Shown: positions 7,267 to 14,848 of the stretch, one piece after another
Position numbering within the stretch: position 1 is the first letter of the stretch
How the letters are laid out: each line of letters starts with the position of its first letter
Assembly (NCBI GenBank): GCA_913041775.1
Contig: CAJWJW010000003.1
Span: 1 to 30,352, forward strand
Direction of reading: 5' to 3'
Source: an uncultured Flavobacteriales bacterium
GTDB lineage: Bacteria > Bacteroidota > Bacteroidia > Flavobacteriales > UBA7430
DNA length: 30,352 bases
Program-made: the position numbers and the translations under genes
The notes under the pieces: generated by a model
What the model was told of the DNA's origin: nothing
Seen by the model: the letters and a program-made list of their open reading frames with translations, nothing else
The model's database searches: none

Positions 7267-8061
7267 ATGAAAATACTCTCGACTCTAATTGGACTCTTTT
7301 TTCTAAGTCTAAACTTTCAAGCAAAAGCACAAACTGCCACAAATTTCACAGAAGAAGATTGCGAAGGTGTTTCGTATACTCTTTTCGATGAATTGGATGA
7401 AGGCAAAATTATTGTTATTGCTTGGGTTATGCCATGTGGATCTTGCTCCTACTTCGGAAGTCGTGCATACGATGCAGTTCAAACTTTTTCTGAAAGTCAT
7501 CCTGGTAAAATAGAGTTCTATTTAACAGATGATTACGCAAATACGAGCTGTTCGAGTATTTCGAGCTGGGGAAATACAAACAGTATGGAAAACCATGTTG
7601 CCTTTTCATCATCAGCTATTAACATGAGTGATTATGGAACTGATGGTATGCCTAAAGTAGTCGTTTTAGCAGGAACTGACCATTCAGTACTATATAATAA
7701 AAACAATGGATCTATTAGTTTTGATGGAGTTGTGGAAGCAATTACGACCGCACTAACTACAGTTGGCATTGATGAGACACTAGCACTCAATAATTCTCTT
7801 TCTATTTTCCCTAACCCGAGTAATGGGCTAATGTCTGTAGAATTTAACCTACCAGAGAATGCAAAGCTAGAAGTATTTAATCTGCTTGGAGATAAGGTGC
7901 TAGAGGTTAATCTTGATAAATATATTACCAATAAAAAAGCGACCATCGAAATTGATTTATCTACACAAAACGATGGAATGTATTTGGTAAGTTTAAGTTC
8001 TGACAACCATAAAGAGACTCAGATAATAACAATCGGTAACACTATTAAGCAAAATAGATAA
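7267..8061 (+). CDS. Secreted thioredoxin-fold protein with type IX secretion sorting domain
   Basis: 264 aa in three parts. A signal peptide covers residues 1-22 (hydrophobic core, cut near AQTA). A thioredoxin-like domain spans about 25-165 with a Cys57-Gly-Ser-Cys60 motif after the IIVIAWVMP strand and a cis-Pro-like GMPKVVVL at about 125-133. A C-terminal sorting domain spans about 175-260: LSIFPNPSNG, then a FNLLGDKVLEV strand and DGMYLVSL. The last part is the Por-secretion (TIGR04183-type, type A) tail that sends proteins across the outer membrane through the type IX system, whose motor genes lie at 23-28 kb. The protein is therefore probably a cell-surface or released disulfide oxidoreductase. 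Extra cysteines (residue 32 and the TSCSS region) may form structural disulfides. Its partner is unknown. Confidence 0.85.
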   Translation: MKILSTLIGLFFLSLNFQAKAQTATNFTEEDCEGVSYTLFDELDEGKIIVIAWVMPCGSCSYFGSRAYDAVQTFSESHPGKIEFYLTDDYANTSCSSISSWGNTNSMENHVAFSSSAINMSDYGTDGMPKVVVLAGTDHSVLYNKNNGSISFDGVVEAITTALTTVGIDETLALNNSLSIFPNPSNGLMSVEFNLPENAKLEVFNLLGDKVLEVNLDKYITNKKATIEIDLSTQNDGMYLVSLSSDNHKETQIITIGNTIKQNR

Positions 8062-8090
8062 ATTCTAGAATAGCATAGCATCCAAAGCAA

Positions 8091-9002
8091 ATGAACTACG
8101 ATATTGTTATCCTCACAGACTCGAGGTACGAGAATCCAATAGAAAAAGATTGGTATATAGACCAAGTTCTATTAGAAGATGACTTGGTTAAAATAGCATT
8201 AGAACAAAAAGAGCTTAGGGTTATTAAAAAAGCATGGGATGCACCTGATTTCGATTGGGCAAAGTGCAAGTATGCTATTTTCAGGACAACATGGGATTAT
8301 TTTGAGCGTTTCGAAGACTTCTTTAAATGGTTTTCTAAAACACAAAAAATCCTGCAATTTATTAATAGTCCTGAAGTAATTTATTGGAATTTAGACAAGC
8401 ACTATTTACAAGAACTTCAAGACAAACAAGTAAACATACCTCCTACCCTATTTATAGAGAAAGGATCGAAAGAGACTTTGGCTAATGTGTTTTCTAAGAC
8501 TTCTTGGGACAAAGCAGTACTTAAACCAGCTATTGCTGGAGCAGCAAGAGAAACCTTTTTAGTGAGTGCTTCTGAGTATAATCAACACGAATTAGACCTA
8601 CAGAGACTCATAACAGAGGAAGGGATGCTGTTTCAAAAATTCCAATATAAAATACAGGAACAGGGAGAGATAAGTCTGATAATAATAGGAGGGGAATATT
8701 CGCACGCGGTATTAAAAAAAGCTAAAAAAGGTGATTTTAGAGTGCAGGATGATTTTGGTGGAACAGTCGAAGAATATCAGCCTAAGCAAATAGAAATTGA
8801 CTTTGCAACTAAAGCCTTAGCGGCCTGCCCACATAAAACAATGTATGCAAGAGTCGATATTTTCTACGATAACAACAATACATTGGCTTTGGGAGAATTA
8901 GAATTAATAGAACCCGAATTATGGTTTCGAAACTACCCTAAGGCCGCAACAAATCTAGCGACTATAATCGCTGATTATATTCATTCAAATAACATTAAAT
9001 AA
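8091..9002 (+). CDS. ATP-grasp ligase-like protein (DcsG/glutathione-synthetase-like)
   Basis: A 303-aa protein with the C-terminal half of an ATP-grasp fold. A nucleotide-contact strand AVLKPAIAGAARET lies at about 140-153. GDFRVQDDFGGTVEEY (about 212-227) resembles the RimK/glutathione-synthetase 'FRxNxxxGG' loop. ELELIEPELWFR (about 271-282) supplies acidic metal ligands. The N-terminal part has FRTTWDYF, typical of the group annotated as cycloserine biosynthesis DcsG-like. The family joins a carboxylate to an amine or thiol using ATP, but neither substrate can be read here. It abuts the 78-aa gene with no gap and is 250 bp upstream of purT, itself an ATP-grasp enzyme, so the three are probably one operon. 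Confidence 0.75.
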   Translation: MNYDIVILTDSRYENPIEKDWYIDQVLLEDDLVKIALEQKELRVIKKAWDAPDFDWAKCKYAIFRTTWDYFERFEDFFKWFSKTQKILQFINSPEVIYWNLDKHYLQELQDKQVNIPPTLFIEKGSKETLANVFSKTSWDKAVLKPAIAGAARETFLVSASEYNQHELDLQRLITEEGMLFQKFQYKIQEQGEISLIIIGGEYSHAVLKKAKKGDFRVQDDFGGTVEEYQPKQIEIDFATKALAACPHKTMYARVDIFYDNNNTLALGELELIEPELWFRNYPKAATNLATIIADYIHSNNIK

Positions 9003-9239
9003 ATGCCTCAAAAAGCAAAATTAGTTTGGAATTTTAGTGGACCTGACGCCCTAAAAATTGCAGAACATCATCTAATTCACCTAAAGGAATTTAGCGTCTT
9101 AGAAAATATTCTCTTTATAGAAACTGGCACAGAAAAAGTTACCGATCTAGCCTACGATGCTTTCATTATTGTGGATCTAAAATGGGCAAATACACTCCGA
9201 ACTAAACTAAAACCTAAGCAGGGTTATTTGGTTGAATAA
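9003..9239 (+). CDS. Small hypothetical protein, 78 aa
   Basis: I do not recognise a named family. The start codon follows the upstream stop codon directly and purT follows after 14 bp, so it is translated within an operon between two ATP-grasp enzymes. The protein is soluble, without signal peptide or TM segment. It has an apparent alpha/beta pattern: a WNFSGPDA turn, a helix with AEHHLIHLKEF (three histidines), two strands (LENILFIET, DAFIIVDL) and a short C-terminal end. The histidine cluster could be structural or metal-binding, but that is a guess. Codon use looks like its neighbours. A role as accessory subunit to either flanking enzyme is possible on position alone. Confidence 0.7.
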   Translation: MPQKAKLVWNFSGPDALKIAEHHLIHLKEFSVLENILFIETGTEKVTDLAYDAFIIVDLKWANTLRTKLKPKQGYLVE

Positions 9240-9253
9240 ATTACTTTTACACC

Positions 9254-10414
9254 ATGAGAAATAAAATTATGCTTTTAGGCTCTGGCGAGCTCGGAAAAGA
9301 ATTCGTGATTGCATGTCAGCGATTAGGCCAATATATTATCGCAGTAGATTCTTACGATAACGCTCCAGCTATGCAGGTAGCACAAGCTTCGGAAGTAATA
9401 AACATGTTAGATGGCAATGCCTTAGACGCAATAGTAGCCAAACATAAACCAGACATTATTGTACCAGAAATAGAAGCTATTCGTACAGAGCAATTTTACA
9501 ACTACGAAAAGCAAGGTATAAAAGTAGTGCCCAGTGCAAAAGCAGCAAACTATACTATGAATCGCAAAGCAATTCGCGATTTAGCAGCAATAGAGGTAGG
9601 CGTAAAAACAGCAAAATATCGCTATGCCACTTCTTACGAAGAATTAAAAGCAGGTGTAGCCATTTGTGGAATGCCTTGTGTTGTAAAACCATTAATGTCT
9701 AGTTCGGGAAAAGGACAATCTGTAATAAAAAACGATGCCGATATACTCAATGCTTGGGAATACGGGTTAGAAGGATCTAGAGGTGATGTAATGGAGGTTA
9801 TTGTAGAAGAATTTGTGGACTTCGACTACGAAATAACTTTACTTACACTTACTCAAGACAATGGGGAAACATTGTTTTGTCCTCCTATTGGTCACCGTCA
9901 AGAACGTGGAGACTACCAAGAGAGCTGGCAACCTATGCCAATGATTTATACTCGTTTAATTGAGGCGCAAAAAATGGCTAAAGAGGTCACAAATGCATTA
10001 GGAGGATCTGGTATTTGGGGAGTCGAATTTTTTATTGGAAAGGAAGGAGTCTATTTTTCTGAACTATCTCCTAGACCGCACGATACAGGAATGGTAACTT
10101 TAGGAAATACTCAGAATTTATCGGAATTCGAATTACATGCACGTGCAGTATTAGGTATTCCTGTAAATGAAATAACCTTAGAGAGGAATGGTGCAAGTGC
10201 TGTTATTTTAGCAAAAAATGAAAGTAATGTACAACCTATATTTTCTGGAATAAATAAAGCTGCTTCATATAAAAACAGCGATTTCAAACTATTTGGGAAA
10301 CCAACGACTAGACCATATAGAAGAATGGCAGTAGCACTAACTTTTGGCGATGACCCTGTTGAAGACTTAGTGAAAAAGGCAGTAGAAATTGCAGCTCATA
10401 TTACTGTAAACTAA
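9254..10414 (+). CDS. purT: Formate-dependent phosphoribosylglycinamide formyltransferase (GAR transformylase 2)
   Basis: A 386-aa ATP-grasp enzyme that makes formyl-GAR from GAR, formate and ATP in de novo purine synthesis, without folate. The N-terminal domain opens with LLGSGELGKE and contains the substrate-binding stretch PDIIVPEIEAIRTE. The ATP-grasp core has VVKPLMSSSGKGQS, and GVEFFIGKEGVYFSELSPRPHDTG supplies the metal and phosphate ligands. Length and motif order match E. coli PurT. It is the last gene of the 8091-10414 plus-strand run and ends at a strong terminator. Using formate suggests this genome can make purines when 10-formyl-THF is limiting. Confidence 0.95.
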   Translation: MRNKIMLLGSGELGKEFVIACQRLGQYIIAVDSYDNAPAMQVAQASEVINMLDGNALDAIVAKHKPDIIVPEIEAIRTEQFYNYEKQGIKVVPSAKAANYTMNRKAIRDLAAIEVGVKTAKYRYATSYEELKAGVAICGMPCVVKPLMSSSGKGQSVIKNDADILNAWEYGLEGSRGDVMEVIVEEFVDFDYEITLLTLTQDNGETLFCPPIGHRQERGDYQESWQPMPMIYTRLIEAQKMAKEVTNALGGSGIWGVEFFIGKEGVYFSELSPRPHDTGMVTLGNTQNLSEFELHARAVLGIPVNEITLERNGASAVILAKNESNVQPIFSGINKAASYKNSDFKLFGKPTTRPYRRMAVALTFGDDPVEDLVKKAVEIAAHITVN

Positions 10415-10444
10415 AAAAAGGAGCCAATTGGCTCCTTTTTTTTT
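10413..10444 (+). terminator. Bidirectional intrinsic terminator between purT and the TlpA-like gene
   Basis: A palindrome GGAGCCAATTGGCTCC (10420-10435) flanked by an A7 run on the left and a T9 run on the right. It works for purT on the plus strand and for the convergent thioredoxin gene, whose stop codon (10443) lies within the T-run, on the minus strand. Confidence 0.8.
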
Positions 10445-10961
10445 ACTTCTTTAATTCTAGTTTAATCACCGAAATCATTTTTTCAAACTCTTCTCTTTCA
10501 TAAAGTCGCGTTAAAAATGAAATATTCCCATTTTTATCGATTACTATATTTCGTGTAACTCCCTCTTTAGGTCCTGCAAATAGCTCAAACAAACTTCCGT
10601 CTAAATCTAAAGCTATAGGATAAGTAACCCCAATTTTCTCTATAAAAGCTCTGGTAGTTGCCTCATCTTCTTTTAAGTCAATTCCTATAAGAGTGAAATC
10701 ATCCTCTTTAAATTGTTGCCAAACTTCAGATTCTAAATGAGGCATTTCTGTACGACATACACTACACCAAGAAGCGGTAAACTGTAAAACGACCACCTTA
10801 CCTAAAAGCATCTCATTTGAAACAGAGTCGCCATCAAGTAATAATAATTCAAAGTTTGGAACTGCTTCTCCTTCAGTTACTATGTAACCTCTATCATCCA
10901 TATTTTGTGCAAATAATTGACAAGAAAAAAGGCTAACTAATCCAAAAATAAAAGTTCTCAT
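10443..10961 (-). CDS. TlpA-like periplasmic thiol-disulfide oxidoreductase
   Basis: 172 aa. A signal peptide (residues 1-18, ending LFAQN) is followed by a thioredoxin/peroxiredoxin-like fold. VVLQFTASWCSVCRTEMP places Cys66 and Cys69 at the redox site in the TlpA/ResA arrangement. The following GIDLKEDEATTRAFIEKIGVTYPIALD segment is the usual insertion before the cis-Pro turn. The cis-Pro position reads GVTRNIVIDKNG, lacking the standard TPT/VPT but with Thr-Arg, as in some ResA-like proteins. It would act in the periplasm, for example on cytochrome or secreted-protein cysteines. It follows a lipoprotein gene by 38 bp with no clear promoter between, so the two are probably cotranscribed. 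Confidence 0.88.
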   Translation of the reverse strand: MRTFIFGLVSLFSCQLFAQNMDDRGYIVTEGEAVPNFELLLLDGDSVSNEMLLGKVVVLQFTASWCSVCRTEMPHLESEVWQQFKEDDFTLIGIDLKEDEATTRAFIEKIGVTYPIALDLDGSLFELFAGPKEGVTRNIVIDKNGNISFLTRLYEREEFEKMISVIKLELKK

Positions 10962-10999
10962 TGTTGAATGTTTTGGTGAATCCGGAATCTAATTACAGA

Positions 11000-11551
11000 T
11001 TATCTTCTTTTAGCAGGCTTCAAAACTTCTAAAGGTAATTTAACAGATTTCCCTGGTTTACCATCTTTATCTAGCACTTTTTCTATTTGAGCAAACATAT
11101 CCGAAATACTAACAATTACACCAGAACCTACACCTGCTTTAGGATGATCCCAAGTAACTTGCATTCCTTTTTTAAGTTTAGCAATTAACTCTGCAGAAGG
11201 TCTTTTTTGAGAAGATTGACCTTTTGGCTTTTTGTATTTATTTAATTGTAAATCTTTATTTTTCTCTGGTTTTCTTTTAGACATTGACCAAACATCTGTT
11301 ACAATCGTAATTTTCTTTCCTTTAGAACTAATTTTTGTGTTCTTTAAAAAGGATGAATTTGGTACTGATTTTAAGGCTAAATCAACAGATGCTTCAAGAG
11401 AATTAGCTGTAAACGATTGTTGTTTTAAAGCTAACTCGTATTGCTGATCTGTTTTAAAATCTTTGGTGCTCACGTTCTGGAGCGTTCCTAAATCTTTAGT
11501 GCAACTTACCATTAAAGATAAAAGTGCAACACATGCAATAATTTTTTTCAT
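11000..11551 (-). CDS. Hypothetical lipoprotein, lysine-rich
   Basis: 183 aa. An N-terminal hydrophobic stretch ends in LSLMVSC with a lipobox-type Cys17, so it is probably an outer-membrane or periplasmic lipoprotein. The middle (about 60-125) is very rich in Lys and Ser (STKISSKGKKITIV, then KNKDLQLNKYKKPKGQSSQK). The C-terminal about 60 residues look like a small beta-barrel: GMQVTWDHPKAG, GSGVIVSIS, AQIEKVLD, then a basic end. That resembles KOW/Tudor-like or DUF2945-type folds, only loosely. I cannot name a function. The gene has its own -7 element (11591-11598) and is followed by the TlpA-like gene. Confidence 0.75.
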   Translation of the reverse strand: MKKIIACVALLSLMVSCTKDLGTLQNVSTKDFKTDQQYELALKQQSFTANSLEASVDLALKSVPNSSFLKNTKISSKGKKITIVTDVWSMSKRKPEKNKDLQLNKYKKPKGQSSQKRPSAELIAKLKKGMQVTWDHPKAGVGSGVIVSISDMFAQIEKVLDKDGKPGKSVKLPLEVLKPAKRR

Positions 11552-11590
11552 AAGATAATTTTAGAAGTCCAATTTACAAAAAAAACGCCT

Positions 11591-11598
11591 CAAATATA
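11591..11598 (-). promoter_or_regulatory. -7 promoter element of the lipoprotein gene
   Basis: The minus strand reads TATATTTG (exact TAnnTTTG), with 39 nt before the ATG at 11551. It lies in the short gap after the upstream large secreted-protein gene, so the lipoprotein/TlpA pair can be expressed on its own. Confidence 0.5.
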
Positions 11599-11610
11599 GA
11601 GTGCTAGTAA

Positions 11611-13572
11611 CTAATATTGAAGAATAGCTTGTTGATTCACCTTCAGCTGATATCCCTCTCCAGGATTCATCATGCCTAGACCATTATATTCCCAGCCAGG
11701 AATTAGCGCATTTCCTTGATAATCTTTTGCGATTTGGATAAGGTCTTGATCGAGTAATTCTTCAAATACAATAGCCGAATGTACGGATTCGGTATAAAGA
11801 TACCCTACCATATTCCATCCTTCCTGAAGTGAAATTGGGAATTGAATCGGCTTAACATAATCTCCATTAAAGACTAAATTTACAGCCAAACTTGTTTTCA
11901 TTAAATAACCTTGTCCATTAACAAAATCACCAATAGCATTAAACTGATACTCTACAATATAAGCCTCTCCGTTATTGTTTTTCACAATAATTAAATCATC
12001 TACTATGGGTTCAAATAATGTCATAGCATTCATATCTAAATTGGATATATATGTAGAAAATATAGACCAACCATTAGGTATGTCAAAATCCTGAGAACTA
12101 ATCGGGTTAATATTACTCATTGCAAGGATTGAACTGAAGCCGTCAATTTGGAAATATTGATTGTTGGGCTGCAAAGGACTATAAGTAGCGATCATGGGCC
12201 AGCTCACACCCTCCGAGGCATCCCATACCTGCCAAATAAATTCGTCATTTAATAAAAATCCTTGCTCAGATTCTGGATCAAATCCGTGTACAGTAAGATT
12301 AACGTTTTCGCCTAACCACAATGTATACCCTGCACAAACTAAACCTGAATCAGTTTCGTAAAAAACACCAATCCAGTCTCCAACAGAAATGTTAGAATCG
12401 TTTATTGTGATGACGGCATCTGTATTTAAAGCGATTGAGTGAATTCCTCCATACGATTCAGAGAATTCCCATAATGGAGTAGGAAAGAGTATACAGCTTA
12501 AATCGTCTAAGGTTGCAGACCCATTATAATTGAGCGCATTTGGATCTATACAACCATAAACATCTCCCAATACTTTATAAGTTACCGTAGCACATATACT
12601 ATCATCTATTGCATTTTCGGTATAAAAGCAGTACTCAATAGGGTAATTACCAGGATTCAATCCGGCAATAAGATGCCCGCTGAATTCATCTAGATAAGAT
12701 CCCGAAGAGATTTCTAAACTAGAAGCACTTTCACTAACTGAAGGCGTATAACAAGCGCCCCAACAAAACCAATTTGTAGGTGTAGATTGTTGTGTGGGCA
12801 TCCTAGAAGCCTGAACGAGTAAGCTTTCATCTGATGTATTGTGAACATTTAGTTGAATTTCCAACTCTTCGCCAAAACTGCCCGAAACAATAAGGTTCTG
12901 AAAACTCAAACTTAGAGTCTCTGAGTTCAAACTATAGAGACAAGAACCATCTTCTAGGTCATTATCGGGATTAAAATTAAATGCTTCAAGATCTGTACAT
13001 CCAAAATTTGGTTCTGCAAAAGTTCGAGATTCATAAAGAACTTGATCTCCTTGCGTGGTTCCATCATTATTGGAGAATAAAACAGAAGTATGAAGCACTG
13101 CATCCCCTTGTTGAGACAAAGGGGCTATCCAGTTAAAAACCCAAGTACTAAGACCAATTGCCTGAGAACCTGATTGAGTGTGAGTAATATAAGTTCCATC
13201 GCCAACCAATTGGGTTTGTATGGCATCTGCAATAACTAAAGTTCCAATTTTTTCGCCAAGTTCATTTTCGACACAAGCTTGAAATCCAAATTTATTAAGC
13301 ATAAAAGAACTCGCAGTAATGGCAAAAAAGTATGATTGACCTAAATTATAGTGCGCTAGATAATCTAGTTCTGAAGAAATAAGAACGTGATTAGAGTCTA
13401 AGGAATTTACAATGTTATTAGAATGACAAGTTTCACAGGTATTTTGAAGGTCAGATACAGAACCACTATAGCCTGAAGGAGCTCCAGTAGCGTTAGTATG
13501 TGAGCTAGGAACTTCGTAAAAAACGATAACTATACAAAGGAATCCTAATATGTATGATCGCCAATTGTTCAT
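11611..13572 (-). CDS. Large secreted modular protein with one CxxCH motif (choice-of-anchor V-type)
   Basis: 653 aa in modules. Residues 1-20 form a signal or anchor segment. Residues about 28-195 hold a region opening TGAPSGYSG and then Cys46-Glu-Thr-Cys49-His50, a c-type heme attachment motif. This arrangement is what is annotated as a choice-of-anchor V/Reeler-like domain. Two 'GCxDxxAxNYN..DxSC' units follow (start GCTDLEAFNFN and GCIDPNALNYN), the first near residues 193-213. A GDWIGVFY module (about 365-470) comes next, with CAGYTLW and a Trp-rich end. Two tandem repeats close the protein (about 501-582 and 583-653), each built as GW....Y....LI.(V)KN..G.A...(E)Y..N.(I/L)G...(N)PG(Q/E)GYQLK. 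No classical type A sorting tail is present. The second repeat module recurs in the protein at 18018. It is probably exported; the function is unknown. Confidence 0.75.
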   Translation of the reverse strand: MNNWRSYILGFLCIVIVFYEVPSSHTNATGAPSGYSGSVSDLQNTCETCHSNNIVNSLDSNHVLISSELDYLAHYNLGQSYFFAITASSFMLNKFGFQACVENELGEKIGTLVIADAIQTQLVGDGTYITHTQSGSQAIGLSTWVFNWIAPLSQQGDAVLHTSVLFSNNDGTTQGDQVLYESRTFAEPNFGCTDLEAFNFNPDNDLEDGSCLYSLNSETLSLSFQNLIVSGSFGEELEIQLNVHNTSDESLLVQASRMPTQQSTPTNWFCWGACYTPSVSESASSLEISSGSYLDEFSGHLIAGLNPGNYPIEYCFYTENAIDDSICATVTYKVLGDVYGCIDPNALNYNGSATLDDLSCILFPTPLWEFSESYGGIHSIALNTDAVITINDSNISVGDWIGVFYETDSGLVCAGYTLWLGENVNLTVHGFDPESEQGFLLNDEFIWQVWDASEGVSWPMIATYSPLQPNNQYFQIDGFSSILAMSNINPISSQDFDIPNGWSIFSTYISNLDMNAMTLFEPIVDDLIIVKNNNGEAYIVEYQFNAIGDFVNGQGYLMKTSLAVNLVFNGDYVKPIQFPISLQEGWNMVGYLYTESVHSAIVFEELLDQDLIQIAKDYQGNALIPGWEYNGLGMMNPGEGYQLKVNQQAILQY

Positions 13573-13664
13573 TTGAGTGAAATGTTATACTGAAAGTTGA
13601 ATTTTAGTTAAGCTAAAAGTGTTACGTCTATAAATGATTCAATAGACTACAAAAATTAGTCCAT

Positions 13665-13695
13665 AAAAAAAGCCACTTAATTAAAAGTGGCTTTT
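13665..13695 (-). terminator. Intrinsic terminator after tRNA-fMet
   Basis: On the minus strand, AAAAGCCACTT (complement of 13685-13695) pairs with AAGTGGCTTTT (complement of 13668-13678) around a 6-nt loop. The A7 run at 13665-13671 gives the U-tract. It begins 5 nt after the tRNA end. Confidence 0.75.
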
Positions 13696-13700
13696 GGTAG

Positions 13701-13773
<73 letters not shown>

Positions 13774-13776
13774 GTG

Positions 13777-13808
13777 CAAATATAAGCCAAAGAGTCTCTA
13801 GAAAACAA
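13777..13808 (-). promoter_or_regulatory. Promoter of tRNA-fMet (-33 TTG and -7 TATATTTG)
   Basis: On the minus strand TTG (13806-13808), 21 nt, then TATATTTG (13777-13784), both Bacteroidota consensus elements at accepted spacing. The -7 element ends 3 nt before the mature tRNA 5' end, so transcription would start at about nucleotide 1 of the tRNA. Confidence 0.65.
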
Positions 13809-13934
13809 GCTAAGTCCACTAATATTTTAATCTTTTTTATAAGAGTCTGTTTATCAGATATAGAGTGTTGATTTAAGGCTTTACGAGCAATATAATAATG
13901 AAAAATAAAAGAGATTTTGGATTTATATTTTACT

Positions 13935-13942
13935 TACCTTTG
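13935..13942 (+). promoter_or_regulatory. -7 promoter element of era-der
   Basis: TACCTTTG is an exact TAnnTTTG match whose last base is 8 nt before the era ATG at 13951. A TTTTG lies 15 nt upstream (13915-13919), a little closer than the usual 17-23 nt. The predicted leader is only about 4 nt and holds no Shine-Dalgarno. Confidence 0.55.
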
Positions 13943-13950
13943 CAGCCGAA

Positions 13951-14841
13951 ATGGAAGAAAAAAAATACAAATCAGGTTTTGTAAACATCATAGGAAACCC
14001 TAATGTGGGTAAGTCTACTTTGATGAATAAGCTGGTGGGTGAGAAATTGTCTATTATCACCTCCAAAGCACAAACTACAAGACACCGGATTCTAGGAGTA
14101 GTTAACGAAGAGGATTATCAAATCGTCTTTTCGGACACACCTGGGATTATTCAACCGCACTACAACCTTCAGTCTAGTATGATGAAGTTTGTTAAATCTG
14201 CCTTTCAAGATGCTGACGTATTCTTATATATGGTAGAAATTGGAGAAAAAGCATTAAAGGATGCAAGTTTCTTTGAAAGATTAAAGACAACTGAAATTCC
14301 AATTTTATTATTAATAAATAAAATTGACAATTCAGATCAGGCAGGAGTAGAAAAAGCAATAGATCATTGGAAGGAACAATTGCCTTTAGCAACGATTTTG
14401 CCTATATCTGCTATAGAAGGCTTTGGAGTAGAACAAATAATGGGCGAAATAACGGAGTTACTTCCGGAAGGAACTCCATATTTCCCAAAGGATGCACTAA
14501 CAGACAAACCCGAACGATTTTTTGTATCGGAAATTATTAGGGAGAAAATCCTTATAAATTATCAAAAAGAAATACCTTATTCTGTGGAGGTAGTAGTAGA
14601 AACCTTTAAGGAAGAAGAAACTATTATACGAATTGGCGCTATAATAAACGTTGCCAGAGAAACTCAAAAAGGTATTATTATAGGGCATCAGGGTAAAGCT
14701 TTAAAAACAGTAGGCACTCAAGCTCGTAAAGACCTCGAAGTATTCTTCGGGAAAAAGGTCTTTTTAGAATTATTTGTTAAAGTAATAAAAAACTGGCGCG
14801 ACAACGATCAAGACTTGAAGCGTTTCGGTTACCACACATAA
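13951..14841 (+). CDS. era: GTPase Era
   Basis: A 296-aa ribosome-assembly GTPase that binds the 3' end of 16S rRNA and checks 30S maturation. The G domain has G1 GNPNVGKST (about 13-21), the switch region TTRHRILG, G3 DTPG and G4 NKID. The G5 region PISAIEGFG follows. Residues about 200-290 form the KH domain, with the GxxG loop GHQGKALKTVG. Length is standard. der follows after 7 bp, giving a two-gene ribosome-assembly operon behind a near-leaderless promoter. Confidence 0.96.
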   Translation: MEEKKYKSGFVNIIGNPNVGKSTLMNKLVGEKLSIITSKAQTTRHRILGVVNEEDYQIVFSDTPGIIQPHYNLQSSMMKFVKSAFQDADVFLYMVEIGEKALKDASFFERLKTTEIPILLLINKIDNSDQAGVEKAIDHWKEQLPLATILPISAIEGFGVEQIMGEITELLPEGTPYFPKDALTDKPERFFVSEIIREKILINYQKEIPYSVEVVVETFKEEETIIRIGAIINVARETQKGIIIGHQGKALKTVGTQARKDLEVFFGKKVFLELFVKVIKNWRDNDQDLKRFGYHT

Positions 14842-14848
14842 ACACAAA

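Noticed and set aside
11611..11800. Type IX sorting tail at the end of the 11611 protein
   Set aside because: The C-terminus is a GQGY-type repeat ending ILQY, without the PNP...G.Y.. pattern or the Lys-rich closing strand.
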